Origin: Pseudomonas maumuensis
Lineage (GTDB): Bacteria; Pseudomonadota; Gammaproteobacteria; Pseudomonadales; Pseudomonadaceae
DNA length: 64,000 nucleotides
Direction of reading: 5' to 3'
Assembly (NCBI RefSeq): GCF_019139675.1
Contig: NZ_CP077077.1
Coordinates: 3,472,001 to 3,536,000 of the forward strand
This document shows, piece after piece, positions 55,042 to 64,000 of this stretch; the stretch's first letter is position 1; every line of letters starts with the position of its first letter. Made by a program: the position numbers and the translations under genes. The notes beneath the pieces were generated by a model that saw only the letters and a program-made list of their open reading frames with translations, searched no databases and was not told where the DNA came from.

Positions 55042-57450
55042 TCAATGCGCCAGCGCGCCGATCCTGCGCACCGGGCGCTTGCGCGGGAAGACCCGCTCCA
55101 GCCAGACCGCGAACGCCGGCAATACGGTCATGGCCATCACCATGTTGACCATGAACATGAAGGCCAGCAGCTTGCCCATGTCCGCCTGGAACTTGAGCGC
55201 GGAAAACGCCCAGGTGGCCACGCCGACCGCCAGGGTGATGGCGGTGAAGATGGTCGCCATGCCCACCTCGCGCAGCGACAGCGCCACCGCGACTTCGATC
55301 GGCTGGCCATCGGCCTGGTGCAACTGGATGCGGTTGTAGATGTAGAAGGCGTAATCCACCCCGATGCCCACGGCCAGCACCATCACCGGCAGCGTGGCGA
55401 TGGTCAGGCCGATCTGCAGCTCTTTCATGAACCAGTAGCCGATGAAGGTGCCAATGGTCAGCGGCAGGCAGCACACCAGCACGGCGCGCCAGTCGCGATA
55501 CACCACCAGCACCAGCAAGGCGATGGCGGCGTAGACATACAGCAGCATCGGCGTCTCGCTCTTCTCCACCTCCTCGTTGATGGCGGCGATCACCCCGGCG
55601 TTGCCGGCGGCCAGGCGCACGGCAACGCCGGGCAACGGCTGCTCGGCGCGGAACGTCTTGGCCGCCTCGATCACCCGGCCGATGGTGGTGGCCTTGTGGT
55701 CCGCCAGGTACAGATGCACCGCGGTCATGCTGCAATCGTTGCGCATCAGGCCTGGGCTGCGCGCCACTTCGGCGGCCAGCGACGAATAGTTCAGCGCATC
55801 GATCGGCACCGCGCTCATCTTTGGGTTGCCCTCGTTGTAGCCTTCGTTGAACTGACGCATGGCCGAGGAGAACGATGCCACCGAAAGCACCCCCGGCACC
55901 CCTTCCATCGCCCACGCGAAGCGGTCCTGGTATTGCCCCAGCTCGACGTCCTCGCAGGCGTTGCCACCTGCGTCACCCAGCCGCTCGGGCTGCACTTCGA
56001 AGACCACGCTGAGCCAGTCGAGGCCGATGTCGTAGTGGCTGGCGATGGCCAGCGCGTCGCGGTTGAAGCGCGCGTCCTCGCGCAGCTCCGGTGCCCCGGC
56101 CTGCAGCGAACCGACCACGCGGTCGTGGCTCTGCCAGACGGCCGTGGCGAACACCAGCAAGGCCGCCAGCATGACCCAGCGCGCATTGCGCCATTCGGCC
56201 AGCGCGGCCAGCCACGCCAGGCGTGCGGCGCGACGCTCGCGGGCGGACTCCTCGCGGGCCGCGTAACGGCCATCGACCTTGAGCATCGAGGCTACCAGCG
56301 GCAACATGACCAGGTTGGTGACAATCTTGAAGGCCACACCGAGCGCCGCGGTGATCGCCAGCTCGCGCACCATGGGGATGGGGATCAGCAACAGGGTGAC
56401 GAACGACACGAAGGCCGTCACCAACGCCAAGGTGCCCGGCACCAGCAACCCGCGGAAGCTCGAGCGCGCCGCCACCGCGACCGTGCTGCCGGCGGCGATC
56501 TCGCGGACGATGTAGTTGATCTGCTGTACCCCATGGGAGACACCGATGGCGAACACCAGGAACGGCACCAGCACCGCCAGCGGATCGAGCCCGTAGCCCA
56601 GCAAGCGCAGGCTGCCGAACTGCCAGACCAACGAGGTCAGCGAACAGCCCAGCGCCAGCAAGGTGAAGCGCAGCGAATGGCAGTACCAGTACACCGCCAC
56701 CGCAGTCAGCAACAGCGCCAGCAGGCAGAACTCCAGCACCGCCGCCGCGCCATCGGCGATATCGCCGATCTGCTTGGCGAAGCCGATGATCTGCACCTCG
56801 AACTGCGCATCCTCGAACCGTTGGCGGATCTGCTCCTCCAGCACTCGGTTATAGGCCACGTAATCCAGGCGCTCACCGTTGGCATCACGCTCGTTGAGCT
56901 CGGCGGTAATCATCGCGCTGCGCTGGTCACGGGAAACCAGGGTGCCGATGAAGCCGCCCTGGGCGGTCGAGTCGGCGATCCGGGCGATGATGGCGCTGTC
57001 CAGCCGCTCGGGCGTCACCGTCCCGGGCACCAGCGGGTCGGCCCGGAACCCCTCCTCGGTGATCTCGTTGACGAACGCGTTGGGCGTCCACAGCGAGCGC
57101 ACGCTGCTGCGCGAGATGCCGGGCAGGAACGTCACCGCCTGGGTCACATCGTACAGACGACGCAGGCCCGCCTCGCTCCAGATGCTGCCTTCGCGGGCCC
57201 TGACCACCAGGGTCAGACGGTTCGCACCCAACAAGTCGCCACGGTACTGCCTAAAGGTTTCCACGTACTCGTGGCCGATCGGCAGCTGTTTCTCGAACCC
57301 GGCATCCATGCGCAACTGCACCGCGAACCAGGCCATCACCGCGGTGAACAAGGCCAGGATAAGCAGGACCACACGCCGGTGCCCGAACAGACCGGCCTCG
57401 ATGCGCGGCAGGACGCCGCGCAGCGATTGCTTCGATACATCGATAGACAT
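55042..57450 (-). CDS. MMPL/RND-family transporter
   Basis: The protein has about 802 residues and twelve membrane segments in two repeats with large periplasmic loops. VFAIGVSHGVQQINYIVREI and MVLAVGIGVDYAFYIYNRIQL are the paired helix-4-like motifs of the RND/SSD superfamily. Such transporters move lipids and hydrophobic substrates. The ATG at 57450 is preferred over a GTG six codons earlier. A very long plus-strand open frame over this gene is a mirror artefact. It probably works with the neighbouring YCF48, DUF1302 and DUF1329 proteins. Confidence 0.87.
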   Translation of the reverse strand: MSIDVSKQSLRGVLPRIEAGLFGHRRVVLLILALFTAVMAWFAVQLRMDAGFEKQLPIGHEYVETFRQYRGDLLGANRLTLVVRAREGSIWSEAGLRRLYDVTQAVTFLPGISRSSVRSLWTPNAFVNEITEEGFRADPLVPGTVTPERLDSAIIARIADSTAQGGFIGTLVSRDQRSAMITAELNERDANGERLDYVAYNRVLEEQIRQRFEDAQFEVQIIGFAKQIGDIADGAAAVLEFCLLALLLTAVAVYWYCHSLRFTLLALGCSLTSLVWQFGSLRLLGYGLDPLAVLVPFLVFAIGVSHGVQQINYIVREIAAGSTVAVAARSSFRGLLVPGTLALVTAFVSFVTLLLIPIPMVRELAITAALGVAFKIVTNLVMLPLVASMLKVDGRYAAREESARERRAARLAWLAALAEWRNARWVMLAALLVFATAVWQSHDRVVGSLQAGAPELREDARFNRDALAIASHYDIGLDWLSVVFEVQPERLGDAGGNACEDVELGQYQDRFAWAMEGVPGVLSVASFSSAMRQFNEGYNEGNPKMSAVPIDALNYSSLAAEVARSPGLMRNDCSMTAVHLYLADHKATTIGRVIEAAKTFRAEQPLPGVAVRLAAGNAGVIAAINEEVEKSETPMLLYVYAAIALLVLVVYRDWRAVLVCCLPLTIGTFIGYWFMKELQIGLTIATLPVMVLAVGIGVDYAFYIYNRIQLHQADGQPIEVAVALSLREVGMATIFTAITLAVGVATWAFSALKFQADMGKLLAFMFMVNMVMAMTVLPAFAVWLERVFPRKRPVRRIGALAH

Positions 57451-57464
57451 GTTCACGGCAGGCC

Positions 57465-59111
57465 TCACAGAGTGCGCGACAGAACCACGCCGACATAGTC
57501 GCGGTCACGCAGCAGTTGGTCGTAGGCCGTGTCACCGCCCATGAACTTGGCGTAGTTGAACGACACCTGCCAACTGGCGGGGTTGCGCACGAAGTTGAGG
57601 TACAGGTTCAGGCTGCTGGCGTCCTCGGTGAAGGTCGCCGCCAGGTTGGGCGTGCGCCCGCCCAGCGAGCGCGCATAGAAGATGCCCGGGGTCACCTGCC
57701 AGCCGGGCAGCAGGGTGCCGTCGTAGGTCAGGCTGAAGTCCAGGTTTATCCCCGAGGAGGTCTTGTCGCCGTGGCCTTTCGGCGCGCTGGCCGGGTCCAG
57801 TTGCCAGGTGTTGGCCCCGGCGGCGATCACCTCGCCGTCGTAGCTGTCGTGCAGCCCCGGGTACTTGATGACCACCAGCTCGGTCAGCAGGGTGCCGGTG
57901 CTTGCCCCGGTCAGGTCCAGCAGCCGCGGCGAATTGGAAGGCGTCATGCTGTACAGCCCGGTGAGGTGCCACTGGAACTTCTTCTCGTCCTTCCAGCACT
58001 TGCCCCCGTTGTTCGCGCACAGGTCGAGCACCGGGTTCAGGGCGACGGCATCCTTGGGCCGGTAGGACAGCTCGGTGCCCACCGCCCAGTCGCCAAGCGG
58101 CAGGTTGGCACTGATGCCATACATCATCCGGTCTTCGGGATAGACCCATTTCTGCGACACGGCGAAGGTGTCCGGATCGAGCAGCCGGGTGGTCAGCGAA
58201 GGCAGCTTGTCGTGGTAGCGCATCACGTACACGCCCAGGTTGAGGTCGCTGTCCTGCGGCTGCCAGCGCAGCGAAAGCCCCCACTGGCCACTGTCGCGGG
58301 CGTTCTTGTCGTCGAAACCGTACGACTTCATGCCCTTGCCGAGCGCGGCGGTGTACGACCAGTAGCTGCCCACCGGCGGCAGTTCGCTCTTGTTCCAGGC
58401 GAACTGGTAATAGGCCTCGACATTGACCCCAGCCCCAAGGCCAGAGGCGACGCTGAGCATCGGCGCCGGCAGCACGGCTTCCTTGAGCTGCACGCCCGGG
58501 CGCGACAAGGCCTGCACATCGTAGGCGTTGGTGTTGTTGATGCCACCCTGCACGAACAGGCTTTCGCCCCAGTTGATCACCTGGTTGCCCAGCCGTGTAC
58601 GCACGCGCTGATCGCCCACGTCGAAGCCCTTGCTCACCCAAAGGTCGAGCAGGCGCGCCTTGAATGCGAGGTCATCACGCGCCGAACGGGTCAGCCCGTC
58701 GCTGCCCACATCCGCCGGTGTGTTGAAGGACAACGCGCCCGTCGTGTCGCTGGCGGCGAAGTCGCGAATCCAGCTGCCCCGGGCCATGAAGGTGAAATCC
58801 TCGGGCATCTTTAGCAGCAGCTCGTGGGTGCCCTTGAGGTAGTGGGTGAACAGGTCGCCCTTGTCGTAGTTGAGATCGCCCTGGTCGCCGATACCGGAAG
58901 TCTGGGCCAGGCACCCCGCGGGAGGGTGATGGCCCGTTGCGCCCTGGTTGATCAGGTTGCAACCCTGCGACTCGGTGCGCACGCCCATGCCATAGGAGAT
59001 CGTCGAGTCGAAAGACCCCCTGACGGATTCGGTTTCAAAGGTGAACCCCATTGCCAAGGGGGTCATGCACGCAATAGCAAGGCCTGAAACTTTTGTGATT
59101 GTTGTTTTCAT
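57465..59111 (-). CDS. DUF1302 outer-membrane protein
   Basis: The 548-aa protein has a signal peptide near residues 1-22, a beta-strand-rich body and a C-terminal aromatic-containing end. FTFETESVRGSFDSTISYGM and WGESLFVQGGINNTNAYD are typical of DUF1302. Family members are found in hydrophobic-substrate catabolic clusters and are thought to be porin-like. It lies 23 bases after the DUF1329 gene. Confidence 0.87.
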   Translation of the reverse strand: MKTTITKVSGLAIACMTPLAMGFTFETESVRGSFDSTISYGMGVRTESQGCNLINQGATGHHPPAGCLAQTSGIGDQGDLNYDKGDLFTHYLKGTHELLLKMPEDFTFMARGSWIRDFAASDTTGALSFNTPADVGSDGLTRSARDDLAFKARLLDLWVSKGFDVGDQRVRTRLGNQVINWGESLFVQGGINNTNAYDVQALSRPGVQLKEAVLPAPMLSVASGLGAGVNVEAYYQFAWNKSELPPVGSYWSYTAALGKGMKSYGFDDKNARDSGQWGLSLRWQPQDSDLNLGVYVMRYHDKLPSLTTRLLDPDTFAVSQKWVYPEDRMMYGISANLPLGDWAVGTELSYRPKDAVALNPVLDLCANNGGKCWKDEKKFQWHLTGLYSMTPSNSPRLLDLTGASTGTLLTELVVIKYPGLHDSYDGEVIAAGANTWQLDPASAPKGHGDKTSSGINLDFSLTYDGTLLPGWQVTPGIFYARSLGGRTPNLAATFTEDASSLNLYLNFVRNPASWQVSFNYAKFMGGDTAYDQLLRDRDYVGVVLSRTL

Positions 59112-59134
59112 GACGGCGCTCTAGAGGTGAAGGT

Positions 59135-60559
59135 TCAACGTTCGCTGATGGCCCGCAGGTTGTCGGAGGTGTAGAAGTCGCGCTTCAGGCGCGGGTTGCC
59201 GGCATCCTCGGTGAGCCAGCGGTGATCCTTCTTGCCAACGCCGATGGAGGTCATGTCGTAGAGGTAGCGGCCATCGACCAGGTTGTACTGGGCCTGGGCC
59301 TCCATGTCGCAGGTGCCGGTCTCGTAGACCGGGATGGTGTAGCCCTCGCGGACCTTCCAGATCTGCCCCTGTTTGTCGTAGTCGACCGCCATCAGGCCGT
59401 TCCAACTGTCCTCGTCGATGTAGAACACCCGCTTGGGCGCCTGGTGGCGCATGCCCTGGCGCACGTTGGCCTCCACCACCCAGACCCGGTGCAGCTCGTA
59501 GCGGCGGGCCTGGGGCGCGATGGCGCTCTGCTGCGCGACATCCTCGATGCGCGCCGAACCGTCATAGGCCCCGAACGCGTTGTACGGCACCAGCAGTTCC
59601 TGCTTGCCGACCAGCTTCCAGTCGAAGCGGTCCATGGGGCCGAAGAAGATGTTCGACTCGTCGATGGTGTACTGGTTGTCCAGGCCGATCTGCGGTGCAT
59701 CGTAGGAGTACGACGGCATGCGCCGTACCCGTCGCTGCCCGGGGAAGTAGTAGAAGGTGCTGGCCTGCTCCCCGGCCTTGGTGGTGACCACCCCCGCCTG
59801 GCCCGCCAGGGCGGCCGGTTCGTAGTAGTTGAAGTAGGTGGCCACTTCCAGGCGGTCGAACGAGGAGAACAGCGCACTGCCCTTCTGCCCCCAAGGGGTG
59901 TACATGAACCAGTCGGTGGAAGTGCGCAGCCAGCTCCCGCCGGCCTCGCGCGGCGACAAACCGGAGACCGTCTTGGACATGTCGAAGCCGACCCCGCGGT
60001 AGCGCATCTTCATGTTCCACATGACCTCGGCCCCCGTCGTGGGCAGGGGGAACGGAATGCCGGGAACATGGGCCTCCTTCAACGCCAGGCCCTCGCCGTC
60101 GAGGGTGGCGAAGCCGACGTTCTTGCGCGTGTTGTCGACCACGAAGTCCGGGGCGCCGCAGCTGCGCCGCGTCGGGTAGACGTCCATGCGATAACCCGGG
60201 ATCTTCTTGAACAGCTCGAGCTGGCCTGGCGACAGTTGCTGGGCATGTTGCGCCACATTGCCGGCGTCGATGCTGAACAATGGCTTGTCGTCCTTGAACT
60301 TCCAGTACTGGCCGCGCACCTGGCCGTAGCTCCACCCCGAGTCCTGTTTGCCGGGGACCACCCAGGCCGGGATCGAGCCGTCTGCGTTGGCCGCCACCTC
60401 GCCGCCCAGGGGGGTCAGCTTGCCGCCCAACTGCCCGGCATCAGTCCCGGCAGCCTGGGCCGAGCCGAAGACGGCCAGGGCCGCGAGCGCCACCACCAAC
60501 GGCCGGGCTACTGCGCAGCAGGCATGGCCGACATCACGGTGCTGAATCACATCTTTCAT
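59135..60559 (-). CDS. DUF1329 periplasmic/outer-membrane protein
   Basis: The 474-aa protein has a signal peptide ending FGSAQAAG and DUF1329 landmarks GGKLTPLGGEVAANADGSIP, FYYFPGQRRVRRMPSYSYD and the C-terminal KRDFYTSDNLRAISER. The fold is LolB/LolA-like, suggesting binding of lipid-like molecules. The ATG at 60559 follows GAGGA; a longer frame to 60679 lacks an SD. It is the first gene of the DUF1329/DUF1302/MMPL/YCF48 operon. Confidence 0.88.
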   Translation of the reverse strand: MKDVIQHRDVGHACCAVARPLVVALAALAVFGSAQAAGTDAGQLGGKLTPLGGEVAANADGSIPAWVVPGKQDSGWSYGQVRGQYWKFKDDKPLFSIDAGNVAQHAQQLSPGQLELFKKIPGYRMDVYPTRRSCGAPDFVVDNTRKNVGFATLDGEGLALKEAHVPGIPFPLPTTGAEVMWNMKMRYRGVGFDMSKTVSGLSPREAGGSWLRTSTDWFMYTPWGQKGSALFSSFDRLEVATYFNYYEPAALAGQAGVVTTKAGEQASTFYYFPGQRRVRRMPSYSYDAPQIGLDNQYTIDESNIFFGPMDRFDWKLVGKQELLVPYNAFGAYDGSARIEDVAQQSAIAPQARRYELHRVWVVEANVRQGMRHQAPKRVFYIDEDSWNGLMAVDYDKQGQIWKVREGYTIPVYETGTCDMEAQAQYNLVDGRYLYDMTSIGVGKKDHRWLTEDAGNPRLKRDFYTSDNLRAISER

Positions 60560-60909
60560 TGGAAGGTCCTCATAGGCTCTGAGCTGTCGTCGAACATTCC
60601 TGATGCCAGGAGTGGGGACGACAGGGTCTGTTCGACACCCCGGGCGCGTGCCCGGACAGAAAGCCTTGGAGCAAACCACATGCCAATTTCGTAACAGATG
60701 TTTTCTACATATTTTTCAATCGGTTATTATTTTTATAACACTTGCTATGTGATACCTGACAACCCATCCATGCACGTTGCCGGAACAGTGCCCGCACCAA
60801 AAGCGTGAATTTACGAAACATTCGTTACTTTAAAATGTTGCCGCCCCAGGTCGGCATCAAGGTGATGCGACGATGGATTTGAGCACCTGTGAGCCCGAAC
60901 CCCTGCCCT
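60560..60909. other. Promoter region of the DUF1329 operon
   Basis: 350 bases have no gene. The centre, 60690-60840, is AT-rich and holds several TAAC/GTTA elements, including the degenerate operator at 60811-60828. The LysR gene ends at the other side. Confidence 0.55.
60811..60828. promoter_or_regulatory. Degenerate TetR-like site upstream of the DUF1329 operon
   Basis: TTACGAAAC-ATTC-GTTAC matches 11 of 14 fixed positions of TAACGCAAC-N4-GTTAT and is in the same orientation relative to transcription as site 3, but about 250 bases from the start codon. Confidence 0.35.
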
Positions 60910-61797
60910 CTAGTCTTCGGCAAGCTGCCCGCCCAGCCAGTCGATGAACGTCCGCACCGGCGGTCGTTCGAGCTTCTCCCTGCGGGCGACCACGTAGTAG
61001 GCGAAACGCGACGGCCAGGGCCGGTCCAAGGCCACCACCAACCGACCCTCGCGCAGGTCTTCCTCGGCATGCTGCGCCTGCACCAGCGCGATGCCCTGGC
61101 CACCGACGGCCGCACGCAACAGCAGCAAGTCCTCGTCAAAGCTCGGCCCGCGCCTGCTGCGGCTGTCCGCCACCACGCCATGGGCCTGCAACCACAGCGC
61201 CCAGTCGGCGCGCTCGGCCTCCTGCAGCAGCGGGTATTGCAGGCAGTCCTGCGGCTCGCGCAGCAGCGGCCCGCCGGCGAGCAGGGCCGGGCTGCAGACG
61301 GGCAGCAGCACCGGTGCCAGGAAGGGGATCGATTCAAGCCCCGGATAGTCGCCCAAGCCATGGCGCAATGCGATATCGACACGCCCGCGCTGCAGGTCGA
61401 CCAGTTGCGCGGTAGCCTCCACGCGCACCTCGATATGCGGATGCAGCGCATTGAAAGCGGCCAGGCGCGGCACCAGCCAGCTGGAGGCGAACGAGGGCTG
61501 GGTACTGATGGTCAAGGTGCTGGCGCCCACCAACGCGTCCAGGTCCAGCAACGCGTTCTCGATCTCGCCGAAGCCACGCAAGAGGCCAGGGTACAGCGCC
61601 GCTCCCGCCTCGGTGAGCTGCACACCATGGCGGCTGCGGGTCAGCAAGCTGACGCCAAGGCGGTCCTCCAGCTGGCGGATCTGCTGGCTGATCGCCCCCG
61701 GCGTCACCCCCATGCGCTCGGCAGCGGCCTTCAGGCTGCCCAGGCGAGTGGTTTCGGTAAAAGCGCGCAAGGCGAGCAATGGCAGGACAGCGCCCAT
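60910..61797 (-). CDS. LysR regulator, GcvA-like
   Basis: The 295-aa protein has an HTH with LKAAAERMGVTPGAISQQIRQL (about residues 22-43) and a GcvA-type substrate domain (LVPRLAAFNALHPHIEVRVEA). AAGGAAT precedes the ATG. It is divergent from the GST gene with 126 bases between, so it probably regulates the GST/luciferase-like pair. Confidence 0.87.
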   Translation of the reverse strand: MGAVLPLLALRAFTETTRLGSLKAAAERMGVTPGAISQQIRQLEDRLGVSLLTRSRHGVQLTEAGAALYPGLLRGFGEIENALLDLDALVGASTLTISTQPSFASSWLVPRLAAFNALHPHIEVRVEATAQLVDLQRGRVDIALRHGLGDYPGLESIPFLAPVLLPVCSPALLAGGPLLREPQDCLQYPLLQEAERADWALWLQAHGVVADSRSRRGPSFDEDLLLLRAAVGGQGIALVQAQHAEEDLREGRLVVALDRPWPSRFAYYVVARREKLERPPVRTFIDWLGGQLAED

Positions 61798-61923
61798 AGG
61801 GATTCCTTGATTTAGAAAATCTAATTCTGGTGGCAGAAGCTATCGTTTTAAATACGTACACAGCATGCATAGGATAGCGCTCAGGCCAAACAACTTACGT
61901 TAGTTTCCCTGAGGTTATCCAGC

Positions 61924-62559
61924 ATGCAAGCCCCCTCCCTTGTTCTCTACACCGACAGCTCCCCCAACGGCTTCAAAATCACCATCGCACTGGAAGAAAT
62001 GGGCCTGGCCTATCGCCTGGAGCATGTCCGCATCGAGCACGGCGAGCACATGCAACCAGACTTTCTCGCGCTCAACCCGGCAGGCCGCATACCCGTGCTG
62101 GTCGACCGTGATGCCGACATCGTGCTGTTCGAGTCCGCCGCCATCCTGCTTTACCTGGCTCAGCTCAGCGGCCAGTTGCTCGATCAGGCAGCGCAGCCCC
62201 GCTGGGCCGCGATCACCTGGCTGATGTACCACAGCGCCAGCATGGGGCCCCTGCTCGGCCAGCGCGTGCATTTCGAGTGCTTCGAGGCCGTGCCCAACCC
62301 GGCGGCGCTGCAGCGCTACCGCAGCCTGACCGAAAGCACCTTCGAGACGCTCGACCAGCACCTGGCCAGCCGCTCGTGGCTGGCTGGGGACGCTTATTCG
62401 ATTGCCGACATCGCCACCTTCGCCTGGCTGCATATCGCAGCCCTGGTGGGCTTTGATTTCAGCGCCTACCGCCACCTGGTGCGCTGGTACCGGCAGGTCG
62501 AACGGCGCCCGGCCGTGCAACGCGGTATCTGCCTACCCGCCCCGGCCACCGGGCCGTGA
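61924..62559 (+). CDS. Glutathione S-transferase
   Basis: The 211-aa protein has a thioredoxin-fold N-terminal domain (PSLVLYTDSSPNGFKITIAL, with NPAGRIPVL and the ESAAILLYL glutathione-binding turn) and an alpha-helical C-terminal domain containing SIADIATFAWLH. The Ure2p/YfcG-like style is likely. GAGG precedes the ATG. The luciferase-like gene follows 23 bases later, so the two are probably co-transcribed. Confidence 0.87.
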   Translation: MQAPSLVLYTDSSPNGFKITIALEEMGLAYRLEHVRIEHGEHMQPDFLALNPAGRIPVLVDRDADIVLFESAAILLYLAQLSGQLLDQAAQPRWAAITWLMYHSASMGPLLGQRVHFECFEAVPNPAALQRYRSLTESTFETLDQHLASRSWLAGDAYSIADIATFAWLHIAALVGFDFSAYRHLVRWYRQVERRPAVQRGICLPAPATGP

Positions 62560-62582
62560 ACACGCTGACCCAAGGAGCAGTT

Positions 62583-63611
62583 ATGAACACCACCCCGAGC
62601 ACCTGTGGCGCCAACGCCGACGCCTTCCGCGAGCATCCTGGCTACCGGCGCATGTTCGCCCCCGACACGCTGACGCTGGGCATCTTCATGCCGCTGCGCT
62701 TCTATGACGGCGATATGCGTGTGCTGTCCGGCCAGGCGCGCCTGGTCAGCAAGATCGACCAGTTGGGTTTCGCGGCGGTCTGGGTGCGTGACGTGCCGTT
62801 GTTCGACCCGCACTTTGGCGATGCCGGGCAGGTCTTCGACCCATTTGCCTACCTCGCCTATCTGGCCGCCCATACCGAACACATCGCCCTGGTGACCGGC
62901 AGTACCGTCTTCCCCCTGCGCCACCCCATCGACCTGGCCAAGGCCGCGGCCACCCTCGACAACCTGTCGGGCGGGCGCCTGGTGCTGGGCATCGCTTCGG
63001 GGGACCGGCCCGTGGAGTTCCCGGCCTACGGCCTGGACCACGATAACCGTGGCGAGCGCTTTGCCCAGGGCGTGGACTACTTCCGTCGGCTGCTGGCCCA
63101 GCAACCTGGGCCGATCGACTCACCGCTGGGGCAACTGCACGGCGCCCGCCTGCTGCCCGCGCCTGTCTGCGGGCGCATCCCGCTGGTGATGACCGGCTCG
63201 TCGCGGCAAAGCCTGCAATGGCTCGGCGAGCATGCCGACGGCTGGCTCACCTACCCGCACGCCACCCACGACAGGCACGGGCCGCTGCGCCTGGCGGCAA
63301 AAGTCCGCGCCTGGCGCGAGGCGATACCGGGTGGTGGTTTTCGCCCGCACATGACCAATGAATGGATCGACCTGGACGACGACCCGCACTTTCCCCGAAC
63401 ACCCATGCAGGGCGGTTATGTGCTGCGCACAGGGCGCCATGGGCTGGTCGAGCTGCTGGAGGAATGGCGCGAGGCCGGGGTGAACCACGCCGCGCTGGGA
63501 TTGCAGATGGCCAGGCGTCCGGCGCAGGACATCATCCAGGAGCTGGCCGAGGAGGTGTTGCCGTTGTTTCCGACGCTGCCAGGGCCGCAGCCTCATTCAC
63601 AAAGCTGGTAG
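62583..63611 (+). CDS. LLM-class flavin-dependent oxidoreductase
   Basis: The 342-aa protein has the luciferase-like TIM barrel: TLGIFMPLRF, FAAVWVRDVPLFDP, LVTGSTVFPLRHPIDLAKAAATLDNLSGGRLVLGIASGD. The group resembles bacterial luciferase-type monooxygenases using FMNH2. ATG at 62583 with AAGGAG six bases before. Partnership with a GST suggests breakdown of a xenobiotic or electrophile; the substrate is unknown. Confidence 0.85.
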   Translation: MNTTPSTCGANADAFREHPGYRRMFAPDTLTLGIFMPLRFYDGDMRVLSGQARLVSKIDQLGFAAVWVRDVPLFDPHFGDAGQVFDPFAYLAYLAAHTEHIALVTGSTVFPLRHPIDLAKAAATLDNLSGGRLVLGIASGDRPVEFPAYGLDHDNRGERFAQGVDYFRRLLAQQPGPIDSPLGQLHGARLLPAPVCGRIPLVMTGSSRQSLQWLGEHADGWLTYPHATHDRHGPLRLAAKVRAWREAIPGGGFRPHMTNEWIDLDDDPHFPRTPMQGGYVLRTGRHGLVELLEEWREAGVNHAALGLQMARRPAQDIIQELAEEVLPLFPTLPGPQPHSQSW

Positions 63612-63648
63612 CACCAGGCAGCCGCAGAGCCTGTCCATCGCGGTATGT

Positions 63649-63677
63649 CGGGTGGCCCCGGCCATGGGCGCCACCCG
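63649..63677. terminator. Inverted repeat between convergent genes
   Basis: CGGGTGGC (63649-63656) and GCCACCCG (63670-63677) are perfectly complementary around a 13-base loop between the stops of the LLM gene and the convergent TonB receptor. There is no T-tract. Confidence 0.35.
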
Positions 63678-63693
63678 GCCTGCCCGACGTGAA

Positions 63694-64000
63694 TCAGAAT
63701 GCGTAGACCAACGTTGCCGTGGCACTGCGCGGGGTGCCGTACCACCCGCGCCCACCGATCGCGGAGTAGTACTTCTCATCCAGCACGTTGTTGAGGTTCA
63801 AGGCGACGCTGGTCTGCGGCGTGAACGCGTACTGCGCCATCAGGTCGACCACACTGTAGGCGCCCTGGGTGAACGTCTCCTTGTTCGGGCCGGCGTTCTT
63901 CTTGTACTCCATGCCCTGCCAGCGCACGCCGCCACCAATCTTCAACTGTGGCAAGGACTGCAGTTGATAACTGGTGAACAGCTTGAAGGTATCGCGCGGC
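63694..64000 (-). CDS. TonB-dependent (siderophore) receptor, C-terminal end (runs off window)
   Basis: The last about 101 residues of a TonB-dependent outer-membrane receptor are present, with LKIGGGVRWQGMEYKK, AYSVVDLMAQYAF, SVALNLNNVLDEKYYSAIG and the terminal TATLVYAF, ending in the aromatic residue needed for barrel insertion. NLNNVLDEKYY is the common C-terminal motif of FpvA/FhuE-type siderophore receptors. The plug and TonB box lie outside the window, so the ligand cannot be told. Confidence 0.88.
   Translation of the reverse strand, partial: PRDTFKLFTSYQLQSLPQLKIGGGVRWQGMEYKKNAGPNKETFTQGAYSVVDLMAQYAFTPQTSVALNLNNVLDEKYYSAIGGRGWYGTPRSATATLVYAF

Noticed and set aside
54865..57498. Very long plus-strand open frame (877 codons) opposite the MMPL transporter gene
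   Set aside because: It mirrors a gene with clear RND motifs, is extremely rich in His, Gln, Arg and Asp, and has no start signals; it is a GC-bias artefact.

Overview
The window looks like a chromosomal segment of a fluorescent Pseudomonas, most likely of the P. putida group. The evidence is the high GC content, SD sequences of the AGGAG type, a divergent mexS/mexT pair, REP sequences of the CCGGCAAGCCGGCTCCCAC type, an ars operon and alk-like genes. No rRNA, tRNA or CRISPR array was seen.

Layout. 1-5170: the N-terminal part of a FAN1-type VRR-NUC nuclease, an unrecognised protein, and the divergent mexS-like/mexT-like pair. 5231-22388: a compact biosynthetic cluster, which is the most striking content. 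A minus-strand operon (8942 to 5231) encodes a P5C-reductase-like enzyme, a SAM methyltransferase, a DMT exporter and an MSOX-like flavin oxidase. A LysR regulator follows (10268 to 9318). A plus-strand operon (11027 to 22388) then encodes a HemN-like radical SAM protein, a carrier protein, a SyrB2-type Fe(II)/2-oxoglutarate halogenase (HQG motif), a chorismatase-like protein, an unrecognised protein, an aminotransferase, a KAS III-like acyltransferase, a free-standing adenylation enzyme, a second carrier protein, an MFS exporter and a DapF-fold protein with both catalytic cysteines replaced by serine. Both operons carry the same putative operator architecture, ATATCAR-N22-YTGATAT-N3-TTGACA, which ties them into one LysR-controlled system. 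I infer a carrier-bound, chlorinated, probably cyclised amino-acid-derived secreted metabolite. I do not recognise the cluster as any described pathway.

22389-36366: envelope lipoproteins, a DUF533 protein, a GFA-family protein, a PRC-barrel protein, an arsRBC-arsH operon split by an IS481-family element with a 6-bp target duplication, an MFS exporter, an MsbA-like ABC exporter, and a DUF3455/ECF sigma/anti-sigma group.

36367-60559: a large catabolic region. It holds a PhyH hydroxylase, RidA, a TetR regulator, two paralogous flavin amine oxidase plus dihaem cytochrome c pairs, AlmA-like, AlkK-like and AlkJ-like enzymes, an HSL-type esterase, a frameshifted aldehyde dehydrogenase, two unrecognised membrane proteins, a DadA-like oxidase, and a DUF1329/DUF1302/MMPL/YCF48 envelope transport set. 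Three promoters in it carry an 18-bp motif, TAACGCAAC-N4-GTTAT, probably the site of the TetR protein. I infer uptake and oxidation of a hydrophobic amine or alkyl compound. A REP-containing MITE-like element sits in what looks like the tetraloop of an intrinsic terminator near 47.05-47.24 kb.

60910-64000: a LysR regulator divergent from a GST/luciferase-like monooxygenase pair, and the C-terminal end of a TonB-dependent receptor.
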